Positions 15,365 to 23,009 of a stretch of DNA of 64,000 nt are shown piece after piece. Made by a program: the position numbers and the translations under genes. The DNA is from Mesorhizobium sp. M2D.F.Ca.ET.226.01.1.1. Its GTDB lineage: Bacteria > Pseudomonadota > Alphaproteobacteria > Rhizobiales > Rhizobiaceae. A model generated the notes under the pieces. The model had not been told where the DNA came from. It made no database searches and was given only the letters and a program-made list of their open reading frames with translations. Where the stretch lies: contig NZ_RZOY02000003.1 of assembly GCF_004022705.2 (NCBI RefSeq), positions 478,029 to 542,028 of the forward strand. Direction: 5' to 3'. Every line of letters starts with the position of its first letter. The first letter of the stretch is position 1.

Positions 15365-17356
15365 ATGCTCGATCTTTCCCGCGAGCGTCGTCGGATGGTC
15401 GATGTGCATCTCAGCCGGCGCGGCATCCATGATCGGGAAATCCTGGCAGCGATGCGAGAGGTTCCGCGTGAAGTCTTCGTGAACCCAGGCTACGAGGAAT
15501 TCGCCTACGAGGACGGACCGCTGCCGATCGCGGAAGGACAGACGATATCGCAGCCTTATATCGTTGCCTTCATGCTGGAGATGGCGGAAATCGGCCCAGG
15601 CGATCATGTGCTCGAGGTCGGCACAGGATCGGGCTATGCCGCCGCCGTGATGAGCCGCATCGTCGACCACGTCTACACGATCGAACGCCATGCGACACTG
15701 GCCGAGGACGCACGGCGACGCTTTCAAAAACTAGGCTACGGCAACATCGAAGTGCGGATCGGCGACGGCACCAGAGGCTGGCCCGAAGCCGCACCTTTCG
15801 ACGCCATCGTGGTGGCCGCGAGCGGGCCGGGGGCGCCGCTGGCATTGCAGCAGCAGTTGGATGTCGGCGGCAGGTTGGTCATCCCGGTGGGCGACGATCC
15901 CGACGAGCAGCGGCTGCTCAAGGTGACACGCACCGGCGCATCGACCTACAGCGAGGAGGATTTCGGCGGGGTGCGCTTCGTCCCGTTGATCGGCGAACAG
16001 GGCTGGCGGGAGGAAAGCCGCCCAGCGACTGTCCGCACGACCCCGCAGGCGCGCACGCGCAGCCTGCCGGAGATGATCGCGGCGGCCGCCGAGCCGCTTT
16101 CCGACTTCGACGACCCTGCATTTGCCGAACCGTTCGACCGTTTCGCGGACCGGCGGATCGTCCTGCTCGGCGAATCCAGCCACGGCACCTCCGAATTCTA
16201 CCGGGCGCGCGCGGCAATCACCAAAAGGCTGATCGAGAGGCACGGCTTCACCATCGTCGCGGTCGAGGCCGACTGGCCCGATGCAGCGGCCATCGACCGC
16301 TATGTCCGCGGCCGAGGCGCCTCGCCTGGCGCCGACCAGCCGTTCCAGCGCTTTCCAACCTGGATGTGGCGCAACACCGAGGTCGCGGCATTCGTGGAAT
16401 GGCTGCGCGAGCACAATGACAAGGTCAAGGCACTGCAGCCGCAAGCAGGCTTTTATGGCCTTGACATCTACAACATGCGCGGTTCGATCGCCGCCGTCCT
16501 GGAGTATCTTGACCGCGTCGACCCGGAAGCGGCAAGGGTTGCGCGGGAGCGCTATGGCTGCCTGACGCCATGGCAGACCGAACCGTCGACCTACGGTCGT
16601 GCCGCGCTGACCAAGGGCTACCGCGAATGCGAGAAAGCGGTCCTCGAGCAGTGCCGCGACATGCTGGCGAGACAACTCGATCATGCCGGCCGGGACGGCG
16701 AGGAACTGTTCGACGCCGCGCAGAATGCCCGGCTCATCGCTTCGGCGGAGCAGTATTACCGCGCCATGTATTACGGCGGACCGCAATCCTGGAACCTGCG
16801 TGACACGCATATGTTCGAGACGCTGGGCCATGTGCTCGATGCGCAAAGCCCGAACGCGAAAGCCATCGTGTGGGCACACAATTCCCACATCGGCGATGCG
16901 CGTTACACCGAAATGGGAGTCTCGCGCGAGGAAGTGAATATCGGCCAGCTCTGCCGGCAGCGGTTCGGCGATGCCGCGGCGCTCATCGGCTTTGGCACCC
17001 ACACCGGCACGGTCGCCGCGGCGACCGACTGGGACGGCGAGATGGAAGTCAAGTCGGTGCGGCCATCGCGCGAGGACAGCTACGAGCGGCTCTGCCACGA
17101 CGCAGGCATCGAGCGATTCCTGCTTGACCTCGCACGCGACCCGAAGCTGCGCGACCGGCTGACCGAGAGCCGCCTGGAGCGCTTCATCGGCGTGATCTAC
17201 CGGCCGGAAACCGAACTGCGCAGCCACTATGCCGACGCTTCGCTGGCGCGTCAGTTCGATGCCTTCGTCTGGTTCGATGAAACCAGCGCGGTCACGCCGC
17301 TCGGAGCCGAACACGCCGCGGAAGGCATGCCGGAAACTTATCCGTTCGGCGTCTGA
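15365..17356 (+). CDS. Fusion of protein-L-isoaspartate methyltransferase and erythromycin esterase-like domain
   Basis: A protein of 663 residues. Residues 1 to about 215 are a Pcm domain: SQPYIVAFMLEMAE and the SAM-binding loop VLEVGTGSGYAAAV. Residues 240-663 are an erythromycin-esterase-type hydrolase with LGESSHGTSEFYRARA, VEADWPDA and AHNSHIGDARYTEMG, carrying the conserved Glu and His residues. The first part repairs isomerised aspartates. The second is named for macrolide cleavage, but its natural substrate in soil bacteria is usually unknown. GGAGG precedes the ATG; it follows the PoxB-like gene in a stress operon. Confidence 0.88.
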   Translation: MLDLSRERRRMVDVHLSRRGIHDREILAAMREVPREVFVNPGYEEFAYEDGPLPIAEGQTISQPYIVAFMLEMAEIGPGDHVLEVGTGSGYAAAVMSRIVDHVYTIERHATLAEDARRRFQKLGYGNIEVRIGDGTRGWPEAAPFDAIVVAASGPGAPLALQQQLDVGGRLVIPVGDDPDEQRLLKVTRTGASTYSEEDFGGVRFVPLIGEQGWREESRPATVRTTPQARTRSLPEMIAAAAEPLSDFDDPAFAEPFDRFADRRIVLLGESSHGTSEFYRARAAITKRLIERHGFTIVAVEADWPDAAAIDRYVRGRGASPGADQPFQRFPTWMWRNTEVAAFVEWLREHNDKVKALQPQAGFYGLDIYNMRGSIAAVLEYLDRVDPEAARVARERYGCLTPWQTEPSTYGRAALTKGYRECEKAVLEQCRDMLARQLDHAGRDGEELFDAAQNARLIASAEQYYRAMYYGGPQSWNLRDTHMFETLGHVLDAQSPNAKAIVWAHNSHIGDARYTEMGVSREEVNIGQLCRQRFGDAAALIGFGTHTGTVAAATDWDGEMEVKSVRPSREDSYERLCHDAGIERFLLDLARDPKLRDRLTESRLERFIGVIYRPETELRSHYADASLARQFDAFVWFDETSAVTPLGAEHAAEGMPETYPFGV

Positions 17357-17360
17357 CGCC

Positions 17361-17385
17361 GGAACATTCTGCGCCGCTTCCGGTT
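17361..17385 (+). promoter_or_regulatory. Sigma-EcfG-type promoter
   Basis: GGAAC (17361-17365), 16 bases, GGTT (17382-17385), right after the fusion gene and 25 bases before the next small gene. Confidence 0.75.
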
Positions 17386-17409
17386 CGAAGGGCATAACGA
17401 GGAACGACC

Positions 17410-17613
17410 ATGAGCGGAAACCAACACCCGAAATCGAAAAAACCGAGCGATGCCGATATGAGCAATGATCCCGGCATTGGAACCTCCAAGGGTACCATCA
17501 AGGAAGGCGACGAGCTGGAGCATGGCGAGAACACAATCGAAGGTGATGTCGAGAACGACACCACCGACGCAGGTGGCATCAATCCCCGCCAGAAAATTCG
17601 AACGAATAAATAA
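17410..17613 (+). CDS. Small acidic, probably disordered protein (67 aa)
   Basis: The ATG follows GAGGAACGACC. The composition is rich in Asp, Glu, Asn, Gly and Lys with no hydrophobic core (KSKKPSDADMSNDPG, then EHGENTIEGDVENDTTDAGG), so it is likely a soluble disordered stress protein similar in style to the products of 18676 and 46478. No domain is recognised. Confidence 0.7.
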   Translation: MSGNQHPKSKKPSDADMSNDPGIGTSKGTIKEGDELEHGENTIEGDVENDTTDAGGINPRQKIRTNK

Positions 17614-17715
17614 GCTTCCTAGACCTTCGCAACCATTCTTACAAAACTGTATTGCGTATCTTCTTTGCTAGAGACGAAATTTATAAACGGTTGGGCGTTT
17701 TCGACAAGTTTTAGC

Positions 17716-17740
17716 GGAACATCCGGTTTGATTTCTTGTT
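17716..17740 (+). promoter_or_regulatory. Sigma-EcfG-type promoter
   Basis: GGAAC (17716-17720), 16 bases, TGTT (17737-17740), 40 bases before the secreted Gly/Thr/Asn-rich protein. Confidence 0.65.
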
Positions 17741-17780
17741 GAACTATATCGCAATCAGGCGATCAACAGGAGATCCATCC

Positions 17781-18089
17781 ATGATCAAACTTCTTTCCGC
17801 ATCCGTTCTTGCAGTTGTCCTGGCGACTTCCGCGATGGCGCAAACGAGCGGCTCGGGCAACGGGGACGGCACCAACGGCACCGGCGCTACCACAGGCACC
17901 ACTGGCACGGGCGGCGCAACGGGTACGGGCAACAGCAACGGCACGGTCGATCCAAACGCCACCAACAGCACGAACAGCACTAAGTCCAACGGCGCAAACG
18001 ACCGGTGCAAGGACGCCGCCGGCAATGACATCGACAACAACACAGCCAGCGGCAATACGACGTCCAACATGCAGAACTGCAACAAGTAA
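17781..18089 (+). CDS. Secreted Gly/Thr/Asn-rich low-complexity protein
   Basis: A protein of 102 residues. Residues 1-20 are a signal peptide (LLSASVLAVVLATSAMA). The mature part is almost only Gly, Thr, Asn and Ser (GTGATTGTTGTGGATGTG) and ends in a short segment with two cysteines (DRCKDAAG and MQNCNK). It is probably periplasmic or extracellular; no enzymatic domain is visible. AGGAG precedes the ATG and a clear terminator follows. Confidence 0.7.
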   Translation: MIKLLSASVLAVVLATSAMAQTSGSGNGDGTNGTGATTGTTGTGGATGTGNSNGTVDPNATNSTNSTKSNGANDRCKDAAGNDIDNNTASGNTTSNMQNCNK

Positions 18090-18117
18090 GCTATCGGCCT
18101 CTTGCACGGCCTCGAGG

Positions 18118-18146
18118 GCCCGCCTTTGCGAGGGCGGGCTTTTTAT
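18118..18146 (+). terminator. Rho-independent terminator
   Basis: GCCCGCC (18118-18124) pairs with GGCGGGC (18133-18139), followed directly by TTTTT, 29 bases after the secreted protein's stop. Confidence 0.8.
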
Positions 18147-18176
18147 CTTTCTGCCTTTCGGTCGAGCCGTTACAGA

Positions 18177-18557
18177 TCACATCCCGCGGTCCGGAACGTA
18201 AAGGCAGAAAGAGCGCTGGGATCTGTTGTCGCCGCCCGGCTTGCATTCGTGGAAATATTCGTCACGCGATCGCTTGATGCGATGGTCGCTATAGGGGATC
18301 AGCTCGCCGGTCGAGAGCTGGTAACCGTATTTCGTCTCTTTCACATCCGAAGGCGGCGCCTGGTTGCAATCCACCCCGGCGCAGCAGGAAGGGTCATACT
18401 GCCAGCCTGCCGGCGCCTGGTGAGCCGATGCCGGAACACAAAGCAAGCTCACCAGGACACTTGACGTCAAAGCGAGCCATCCCCGCCGGCGGAGCGAACG
18501 TGGCCTATCGCCCGCTGCCCGTTCTCGCTGATGTTTGCTTGACGCTGTCGTGTTCAT
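18177..18557 (-). CDS. Secreted cysteine-containing hypothetical protein
   Basis: A protein of 126 residues. A long positively charged start leads to a signal sequence (GWLALTSSVLVSLLCVPASA) and then a mature domain of about 75 residues containing YDPSCCAGVDCNQAP and a C-terminal FHECKPGG, so several cysteines could form disulfides in the periplasm. Relatives occur in many Rhizobiales without assigned function. The ribosome site is weak; the 70-base leader can form two stem-loops. Confidence 0.7.
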   Translation of the reverse strand: MNTTASSKHQRERAAGDRPRSLRRRGWLALTSSVLVSLLCVPASAHQAPAGWQYDPSCCAGVDCNQAPPSDVKETKYGYQLSTGELIPYSDHRIKRSRDEYFHECKPGGDNRSQRSFCLYVPDRGM

Positions 18558-18632
18558 AGCCGATCCGTCGTGGTTGCGGAGGCTCCAGAGCCTCACAATC
18601 CGCCGCCGGATCGCCGGCGGCAGCAGTCCCCG

Positions 18633-18657
18633 AACTTAGAAGTCATAGGTATGTTCC
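18633..18657 (-). promoter_or_regulatory. Sigma-EcfG-type promoter
   Basis: Minus-strand GGAAC (18653-18657), 16 bases, AGTT (18633-18636), 76 bases upstream of the secreted cysteine protein. The 3' end of the 18676 gene lies just beyond it. Confidence 0.65.
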
Positions 18658-18675
18658 ACGACGTCGGCGCCGCCG

Positions 18676-18987
18676 TCATTCCTTCACATAGGCGCCGGGC
18701 TGACGGCCGCTCCTGGGCGCCTTGGCGTCCTTGGAATGCTCCGCGACTGCCGGGCCAGCGCCTGAACTCTTTTCGGTCGCGGGGCTTGGCGTCGGCTGCC
18801 GCGGCGGATTGCGGCCTTCCGACTGATGGGTCTTGTCCTCGACCTCGCCCTGTTTGCGGCTGAGGCCCGGATCGACGTGAGGTCTTTCGTTGCCGGCGGC
18901 GTCCTGCGAAAATTGGTCGCTCGGATCCGGATCGGAGTTCGCCGGATATTTTGTGGCACCTGTCTCGCGGCGGTTCTGATTGTTCAT
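18676..18987 (-). CDS. Disordered hydrophilic protein (103 aa)
   Basis: ATG at 18987 has GGAGACC in front. The whole chain is polar (NNQNRRETGATKYPANSD, then many Pro, Ser, Lys and Glu) and lacks hydrophobic clusters, so it is probably unfolded in isolation, like hydrophilins produced under desiccation or osmotic stress. This functional idea is inference. A stress-type promoter lies 29 bases upstream. Confidence 0.7.
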   Translation of the reverse strand: MNNQNRRETGATKYPANSDPDPSDQFSQDAAGNERPHVDPGLSRKQGEVEDKTHQSEGRNPPRQPTPSPATEKSSGAGPAVAEHSKDAKAPRSGRQPGAYVKE

Positions 18988-19015
18988 GGTTGGTCTCCAT
19001 TTCTCATGGAGAAGT

Positions 19016-19040
19016 AACACCGGCGCGAAGGCGACGTTCC
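19016..19040 (-). promoter_or_regulatory. Sigma-EcfG-type promoter
   Basis: Minus-strand GGAAC (19036-19040), 16 bases, TGTT (19016-19019), in front of the 103-residue protein. Confidence 0.7.
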
Positions 19041-19111
19041 CGAACCGGCACAGCACACGGCAGCCAGGCTTCGAAGGAACAAATCTGCCGGCAATCACTT
19101 AGGCGCGGGCA

Positions 19112-19127
19112 GCGCCACATGTGGCGC
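19112..19127. repeat. 16-bp perfect palindrome, copy 2
   Basis: GCGCCACATGTGGCGC lies immediately before the AAAGGAGG ribosome site of the DUF2934 gene. It can form a 6-bp RNA stem with a CATG loop there. Copy 1 is at 2639-2654. Confidence 0.5.
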
Positions 19128-19142
19128 GAAAGGAGGCTCGTC

Positions 19143-19346
19143 ATGGACAGGGAAGAACGCATCAGGCAACGCGCTCACGAGATATGGGAGCGGGAAGGCC
19201 GTCCCGAGGGGCGCCAGCAGGAACACTGGGATCAGGCTGTCCAGGAGATCGAGTCGGAAGGCTCGGAGGCCGAGCGCGGTCCGGTGGCGCCCGATCCCGC
19301 GATTAGCGTCGGCTCGGATCCGGCCGCCAACAGGCCAGGCGGCTGA
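19143..19346 (+). CDS. DUF2934 small protein
   Basis: A protein of 67 residues. REERIRQRAHEIWEREGRP is the DUF2934 signature, followed by HWDQAVQEIE and a disordered tail. The family is common in rhizobia and of unknown function. AAAGGAGG gives a strong start. A degenerate stress-type promoter (GGAAC-N16-ACTT, 19076-19100) and the palindrome at 19112 lie upstream. The 45-residue membrane protein follows after eight bases. Confidence 0.8.
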   Translation: MDREERIRQRAHEIWEREGRPEGRQQEHWDQAVQEIESEGSEAERGPVAPDPAISVGSDPAANRPGG

Positions 19347-19354
19347 GGCCGTTG

Positions 19355-19492
19355 ATGCGTCATATCACAATTGCGCTAGGTGTTCTGGTGATCGTCCTGG
19401 TCGCGCTCTGGGTTTGGGCTGGCCAGAAGGACGGGCGTCCGGCCGGTGGCGCCCAGCAGCCCTCGCCGCACGCTATCGACCAGAACGGCTGA
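19355..19492 (+). CDS. 45-residue membrane-anchored protein
   Basis: ATG at 19355 follows the DUF2934 stop by eight bases with GAGG upstream. Residues 4-22 (ITIALGVLVIVLVALWVWA) form a single helix, and the rest is a short polar tail. It resembles the 70-residue anchored protein at 9941 in layout and is probably co-transcribed with the DUF2934 gene. Confidence 0.65.
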   Translation: MRHITIALGVLVIVLVALWVWAGQKDGRPAGGAQQPSPHAIDQNG

Positions 19493-19506
19493 GAAGATGG
19501 TTGCCT

Positions 19507-20109
19507 TCACCGCGTGGCGGTATCGCCGGGCTCATGGCGCCTTGCTTTGGCAGGAACGAGCCGGCCCGAGTTGGCGCGCAGGCCTCTGAAGAACTCCTCC
19601 ACATAGGGCAGCAGTTCGAAGAGCACGATAACGATCATCACGACGGCAATATATGCCACCGGCAGTTGCTGATGTTTCCAGGTCAGGTCGAAGCGAGCCG
19701 TTTCCGGTCCGGCGCCGAACAGGGCCAGGAACTGGCGCCAATGCAGCGCCACGACGATGACCAGCCCCATCAGCGGGATCATCTCCAGGAAGCTGTGGAC
19801 ATGCTGCTCGATCGGGCCGACCGTCCGCGCCGTGGTCGCGTAGCGCACATCCCACATCGCCGTCGCTTCATGAACGAAGAAGGCGACGATCATTACGGCG
19901 ATGACCAAGGCGTTCACCTCGAGGAACATCGCTGCAAGCAGCGGGATCCCCACCTCTGCGAACATCAGCAAATGGATCAGCGATTCCTTCGCACCTGTCG
20001 TGGATTCGATGTGAGTGGCGCGGTGGCAGAGCCAGTCGGCAAAGCCCGCGATCAGCCACACCGGCAAGATGAAATACATCAGGATGAGGACCATCGGATC
20101 GGCAAGCAC
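19507..20109 (-). CDS. Polytopic membrane protein with conserved histidines
   Basis: A protein of 200 residues starting with GTG behind TAGGA. Several hydrophobic segments cover most of the length (for example MVLILMYFILPVWLIAG, GIPLLAAMFLEVNALVIAVM, VAYIAVVMIVIVLFELL). Histidine motifs HRATH, HEATAMWD and EQHVHS lie near membrane edges and could bind metal, as in membrane hydroxylases, but the spacing does not match a family I can name. It is the second gene after the 66-residue protein, with a 9-base gap. Confidence 0.65.
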   Translation of the reverse strand: MLADPMVLILMYFILPVWLIAGFADWLCHRATHIESTTGAKESLIHLLMFAEVGIPLLAAMFLEVNALVIAVMIVAFFVHEATAMWDVRYATTARTVGPIEQHVHSFLEMIPLMGLVIVVALHWRQFLALFGAGPETARFDLTWKHQQLPVAYIAVVMIVIVLFELLPYVEEFFRGLRANSGRLVPAKARRHEPGDTATR

Positions 20110-20118
20110 GACTGATTC

Positions 20119-20319
20119 CTACCTGCCGCCATTGTTCGTGTCGCGCTTCAGCTTTGCCGCCTCGCGATAAAGCACCTCCGGATCGTTGCCGTATTTCAGG
20201 ATCAGCGCCAGCGCCAATCCGCTTGCAATTCCCGCTCTCTGCGTCAGGTCGCGGACACGTTCGGCATTCTCACGCTCGTTGTCGTTCCTGGAAGCTTCGC
20301 CGTGCGATATCATGTTCAT
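20119..20319 (-). CDS. Small charged protein (66 aa)
   Basis: Two in-frame ATGs (20319, 20313) follow GGAACC. The middle has a short hydrophobic stretch (GIASGLALALILKYG) between charged helices, so it may be peripheral to the membrane. It leads a two-gene unit with the histidine-rich membrane protein and has its own stress-type promoter. Confidence 0.65.
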   Translation of the reverse strand: MNMISHGEASRNDNERENAERVRDLTQRAGIASGLALALILKYGNDPEVLYREAAKLKRDTNNGGR

Positions 20320-20348
20320 GGTTCCGAGCCGAGCTCCGCCTCATGCCG

Positions 20349-20373
20349 AACCGCAGGCCGGCGGAATGGTTCC
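20349..20373 (-). promoter_or_regulatory. Sigma-EcfG-type promoter
   Basis: Minus-strand GGAAC (20369-20373), 16 bases, GGTT (20349-20352), 30 bases before the 66-residue protein; divergent from the promoter at 20415. Confidence 0.7.
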
Positions 20374-20414
20374 ATACCTGCCGGATCGGATCGAAGCGCA
20401 TGCAGCGAACAGCC

Positions 20415-20439
20415 GGAACGGTTCACCTTTCGCTGCGTT
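20415..20439 (+). promoter_or_regulatory. Sigma-EcfG-type promoter
   Basis: GGAAC (20415-20419), 16 bases, CGTT (20436-20439): full consensus, with a leader of about 90 bases to the receiver/sigma2-like gene. Confidence 0.75.
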
Positions 20440-20534
20440 CTAGCATCTGGCTTCCCTGCGACCTCATCGTCATGCGCGCCGGTATCGGCGCAGCAGGGTC
20501 TGCGGCTGCGAATGCGAGTTGACGGAGCTTGCGT

Positions 20535-21131
20535 GTGCGAAACCTCAGGGGACTTCGCCTCTTGATCGCGGAAGACGAGTGGCTGCTCGCCAGCGATCTG
20601 GCGACCTTCTTCGCCGACATGGGGGCCATCATTCTCGGGCCGGTGGCGACGGTGGAGCAGGCCGGACGGCACGCGAAAGCAGCCGAGGCCGCGATTCTGG
20701 ACATCGACCTGCATGGCCGCAAGGTTTTCCCGGTTGCGGACGAACTGATGCGGCGCAACGTGCCCTTCGTGTTCTTCAGCGGATATGACGAGATCGCCAT
20801 CCCCGAGCATTTGCGTTTTGCAAGCCGCCTGAGCAAGTCGTCGAACCGTGCCACCGTGATCGATGCGCTGTTCCCCCCGGAGCCCTGTACCCAGCCCATT
20901 GCGCGTCCGCCATCCACGGCGGAAGACGTCGTCGCGCTGCTGCCCAAGCTCCGGCTCACCGCGCGCCTGCTGCTGGACGATCCCGGCGCTTCCGATCGTC
21001 TTGTGGAGCATACTCTTGAGAGGGCGCTTGAGGATATCGACAACAGGCCCGCGGATTCGTCCATCGCCGACTGGCTGAACACGATCATGCGCAGGATGGC
21101 GCAGTTGCGCGGAGCCTCTCTTCTGCACTGA
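20535..21131 (+). CDS. Response regulator with C-terminal sigma2-like domain (reversed PhyR architecture)
   Basis: A protein of 198 residues; GTG at 20535 is favoured by GGAG seven bases upstream. Residues 8-115 are a receiver (acidic AEDE, phosphoacceptor Asp56 in ILDIDLHG, FFSGY, RLSK). Residues 130-190 read LLPKLRLTARLLL, SDRLVEHTLERAL and ADWLNTIMRRM. This aligns with region 2 of the EcfG-type sigma factor at 47408 (IPALRAFART, DDLVQETLTKGL, SWLFTIMR). PhyR has the sigma-like part first and the receiver last; here the order is reversed. It may bind NepR-like proteins when phosphorylated. It sits behind a stress-type promoter. Confidence 0.8.
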   Translation: MRNLRGLRLLIAEDEWLLASDLATFFADMGAIILGPVATVEQAGRHAKAAEAAILDIDLHGRKVFPVADELMRRNVPFVFFSGYDEIAIPEHLRFASRLSKSSNRATVIDALFPPEPCTQPIARPPSTAEDVVALLPKLRLTARLLLDDPGASDRLVEHTLERALEDIDNRPADSSIADWLNTIMRRMAQLRGASLLH

Positions 21132-21149
21132 CCATCGGCAGCCGAGCCG

Positions 21150-21170
21150 CCGGCGACCTGCGTTCGCCGG
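21150..21170. terminator. 7-bp hairpin between convergent genes
   Basis: CCGGCGA (21150-21156) and TCGCCGG (21164-21170) pair perfectly around 7 bases, between the stops at 21131 and 21185. There is no thymine tract on either side. Confidence 0.4.
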
Positions 21171-21184
21171 GCGACCGGTCTGTC

Positions 21185-21616
21185 TCAATGCGTGAAACGG
21201 CTTCTGAGCCAGCCGAGGATCGGGTTGCCTCTAATGATCCGGCGGACCCGGGCGGCGGCCCAGCTTGCCTGCATCGTCGCGCCGGTATGGCAGCTGCAGA
21301 CGACATCATGCAATTGCCAATCGGAGAGTTCGAAGAAGCGCTTCGCCTCGCCATAGGTGTCCGACCGCAACCCGGCCGCGCGCAGCAGCGGATCGTCGAA
21401 CGCAATCGCGAGCGCCGATCCGTCCGCCCGCACCCGTTCGCGAACCCCGGGATCGACATATTCGGTGCCAGTCAGCGCCGAGAGACAGCGCTGCGGATTG
21501 CGGTCGAGAAGTTCCGCCCACCGCTCGATCCGTTGCGTTCTCGTTGCAAGGGGAATCAATCCAAGCCGGTCGACGATCGCCACTGATTGAAGTTCGTAAG
21601 AGGTCTGATGCTTCAT
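21185..21616 (-). CDS. Conserved hypothetical protein (143 aa)
   Basis: ATG at 21616 has AGGAGA in front. The protein is soluble, with a well-conserved looking core: VDRLGLIPLATRTQRIERWA, then TYGEAKRFFELSDWQLHDVV and CSCHTGATM. The Cys-x-Cys-His cluster could bind a metal. I recall rhizobial relatives of the same length but no function. The 5' leader of about 150 bases after the stress-type promoter has two stem-loops. Confidence 0.65.
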   Translation of the reverse strand: MKHQTSYELQSVAIVDRLGLIPLATRTQRIERWAELLDRNPQRCLSALTGTEYVDPGVRERVRADGSALAIAFDDPLLRAAGLRSDTYGEAKRFFELSDWQLHDVVCSCHTGATMQASWAAARVRRIIRGNPILGWLRSRFTH

Positions 21617-21772
21617 AGCTGTCTCCTGTGGTTCTTGGTGGCACATCCGCATCGCGGCGCGGCAAGTCATGCCGGACCTGAAGCCCACGCCTGCGAGGGA
21701 CAGGCGCGGGCCGATCAGGTGTTGCCCACCCGTCTTCAACAGACGCCTGGCACGGCGTCTGAGGCGAACCCG

Positions 21773-21797
21773 AACTGCCAGCGATCTCCTATGTTCC
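21773..21797 (-). promoter_or_regulatory. Sigma-EcfG-type promoter
   Basis: Minus-strand GGAAC (21793-21797), 16 bases, AGTT (21773-21776). The expected RNA starts directly with the stem CAGACGCC/GGCGTCTG (21740-21761). Confidence 0.65.
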
Positions 21798-21841
21798 ACC
21801 CCTCTTCGGTAACGACAGACAGGCGCTGAATCAGCAGTAAT

Positions 21842-21867
21842 GGAACATCCGCGCAGATTGCATTGTT
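21842..21867 (+). promoter_or_regulatory. Sigma-EcfG-type promoter (17-base spacer)
   Basis: GGAAC (21842-21846), 17 bases, TGTT (21864-21867), about 87 bases before the CheB-type gene. Confidence 0.55.
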
Positions 21868-21953
21868 AAAGACCTGACCGGTCGCTGAACCGCGATGGCG
21901 CCATATCCGGAACGGAACGGTTCTTACAGCCCAATCTGGAGGCTCGTCGCGGA

Positions 21954-23009
21954 ATGGCCCGGTACCTGGCCCCATCGAACAACCACAACATCATCGTCAT
22001 CGGCGCGTCGGCCGGCGGGATCGAACCGTTGAAGCGGATCGTCGGCGATCTGCCCGCCGATCTACCGGCCGCCGTGTTCGTCGCGGTGCATGTCGGCCAG
22101 GTCAGTTATCTGCCGCAGATCCTCGACCGCGCCGGCACGCTTGCAGCGCAGCCGGCCAGGAATGGGGAAACGTTCAGGAGGGGCTGCATCTATGTGGCGC
22201 CTCCCGGTTTCCATCTTCTCCTTCACGATGGCCATATGATGCTGCGGCGCGGTCCACGCGAAAACCTTGCCCGGCCGGCCATCGATCCGCTGTTCCGTTC
22301 GGCGGCGCTGAGCTACGGCGCCAGTGTCATCGGCGTGCTGCTGTCGGGCTCGCTCTCCGACGGCACCGTCGGATTAAGGGCCGTCAAGGCCGTCGGCGGG
22401 GTGGCGGTCGTCCAGCATCCTAACGACGCGCCGGTGCCGTCCATGGTGGAAAGCGCGCTGCGTTATGTCGAGATCGACCACTGCGTGCCCTCCGCGGAGC
22501 TCGGCGCCTTGCTGGCAAGGCTGGCGGCGGAGCCGGCCGGCGAAACCTTCGCGGCACCACCAACGGTCAGATTGGAAGCGGCGATCGCCGCGCAGGAGCA
22601 TTCGACCATGAAAGAAGCGGATCGATTTGGCGAGTTGTCGGTGTTTACATGTCCGGAATGCCATGGACCGCTATGGGAGATCGAAGACGGTGACATGCTG
22701 CGCTATCGGTGCCATACCGGGCACGCTTTCACCGCCGACGCGGTCATGGAGGCGCAGGCGATCGAGACGGACGAGATGCTGTGGAGCCTGCTGCGCGCAC
22801 ATCAGCAGCGGGCGGAATTTGCCCGGCGCATGGCCGAGCGGGAGAAGATGCGGCATCGCGCCGAGCTTGCCAGTCAGTTCGGCGCGCGGGCGAAGGAATA
22901 TGAAGCGGATGCCGCCGTTATCGAGCGCATCCTTGAGAGCAGGCGAGCACGGTTAAGCGGCAATGGCGCGGGCGGCGAAGAAGGCAAGCACACAGAGAGC
23001 GAGGGCTAG
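21954..23009 (+). CDS. CheB-type methylesterase with C-terminal zinc-ribbon-like segment
   Basis: A protein of 351 residues. The catalytic triad of CheB esterases is present: Ser in IGASAGG, His in VAVHVGQ and Asp in SGSLSDGTVG. There is no receiver domain in front. After about residue 215 a CPECHGPLW and RCHTGHAF pair suggests a small zinc site, followed by a helical, charged tail. Free-standing CheB domains of this kind occur next to CheB/CheR/kinase fusions in rhizobia and probably act in non-chemotaxis signalling. The decayed fusion begins inside its 3' end. Confidence 0.85.
   Translation: MARYLAPSNNHNIIVIGASAGGIEPLKRIVGDLPADLPAAVFVAVHVGQVSYLPQILDRAGTLAAQPARNGETFRRGCIYVAPPGFHLLLHDGHMMLRRGPRENLARPAIDPLFRSAALSYGASVIGVLLSGSLSDGTVGLRAVKAVGGVAVVQHPNDAPVPSMVESALRYVEIDHCVPSAELGALLARLAAEPAGETFAAPPTVRLEAAIAAQEHSTMKEADRFGELSVFTCPECHGPLWEIEDGDMLRYRCHTGHAFTADAVMEAQAIETDEMLWSLLRAHQQRAEFARRMAEREKMRHRAELASQFGARAKEYEADAAVIERILESRRARLSGNGAGGEEGKHTESEG

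Noticed and set aside
15731..17395. A minus-strand frame of about 550 codons opposite the methyltransferase/esterase fusion
   Set aside because: The plus-strand protein has all catalytic motifs; the antisense frame has none and no initiation signal.
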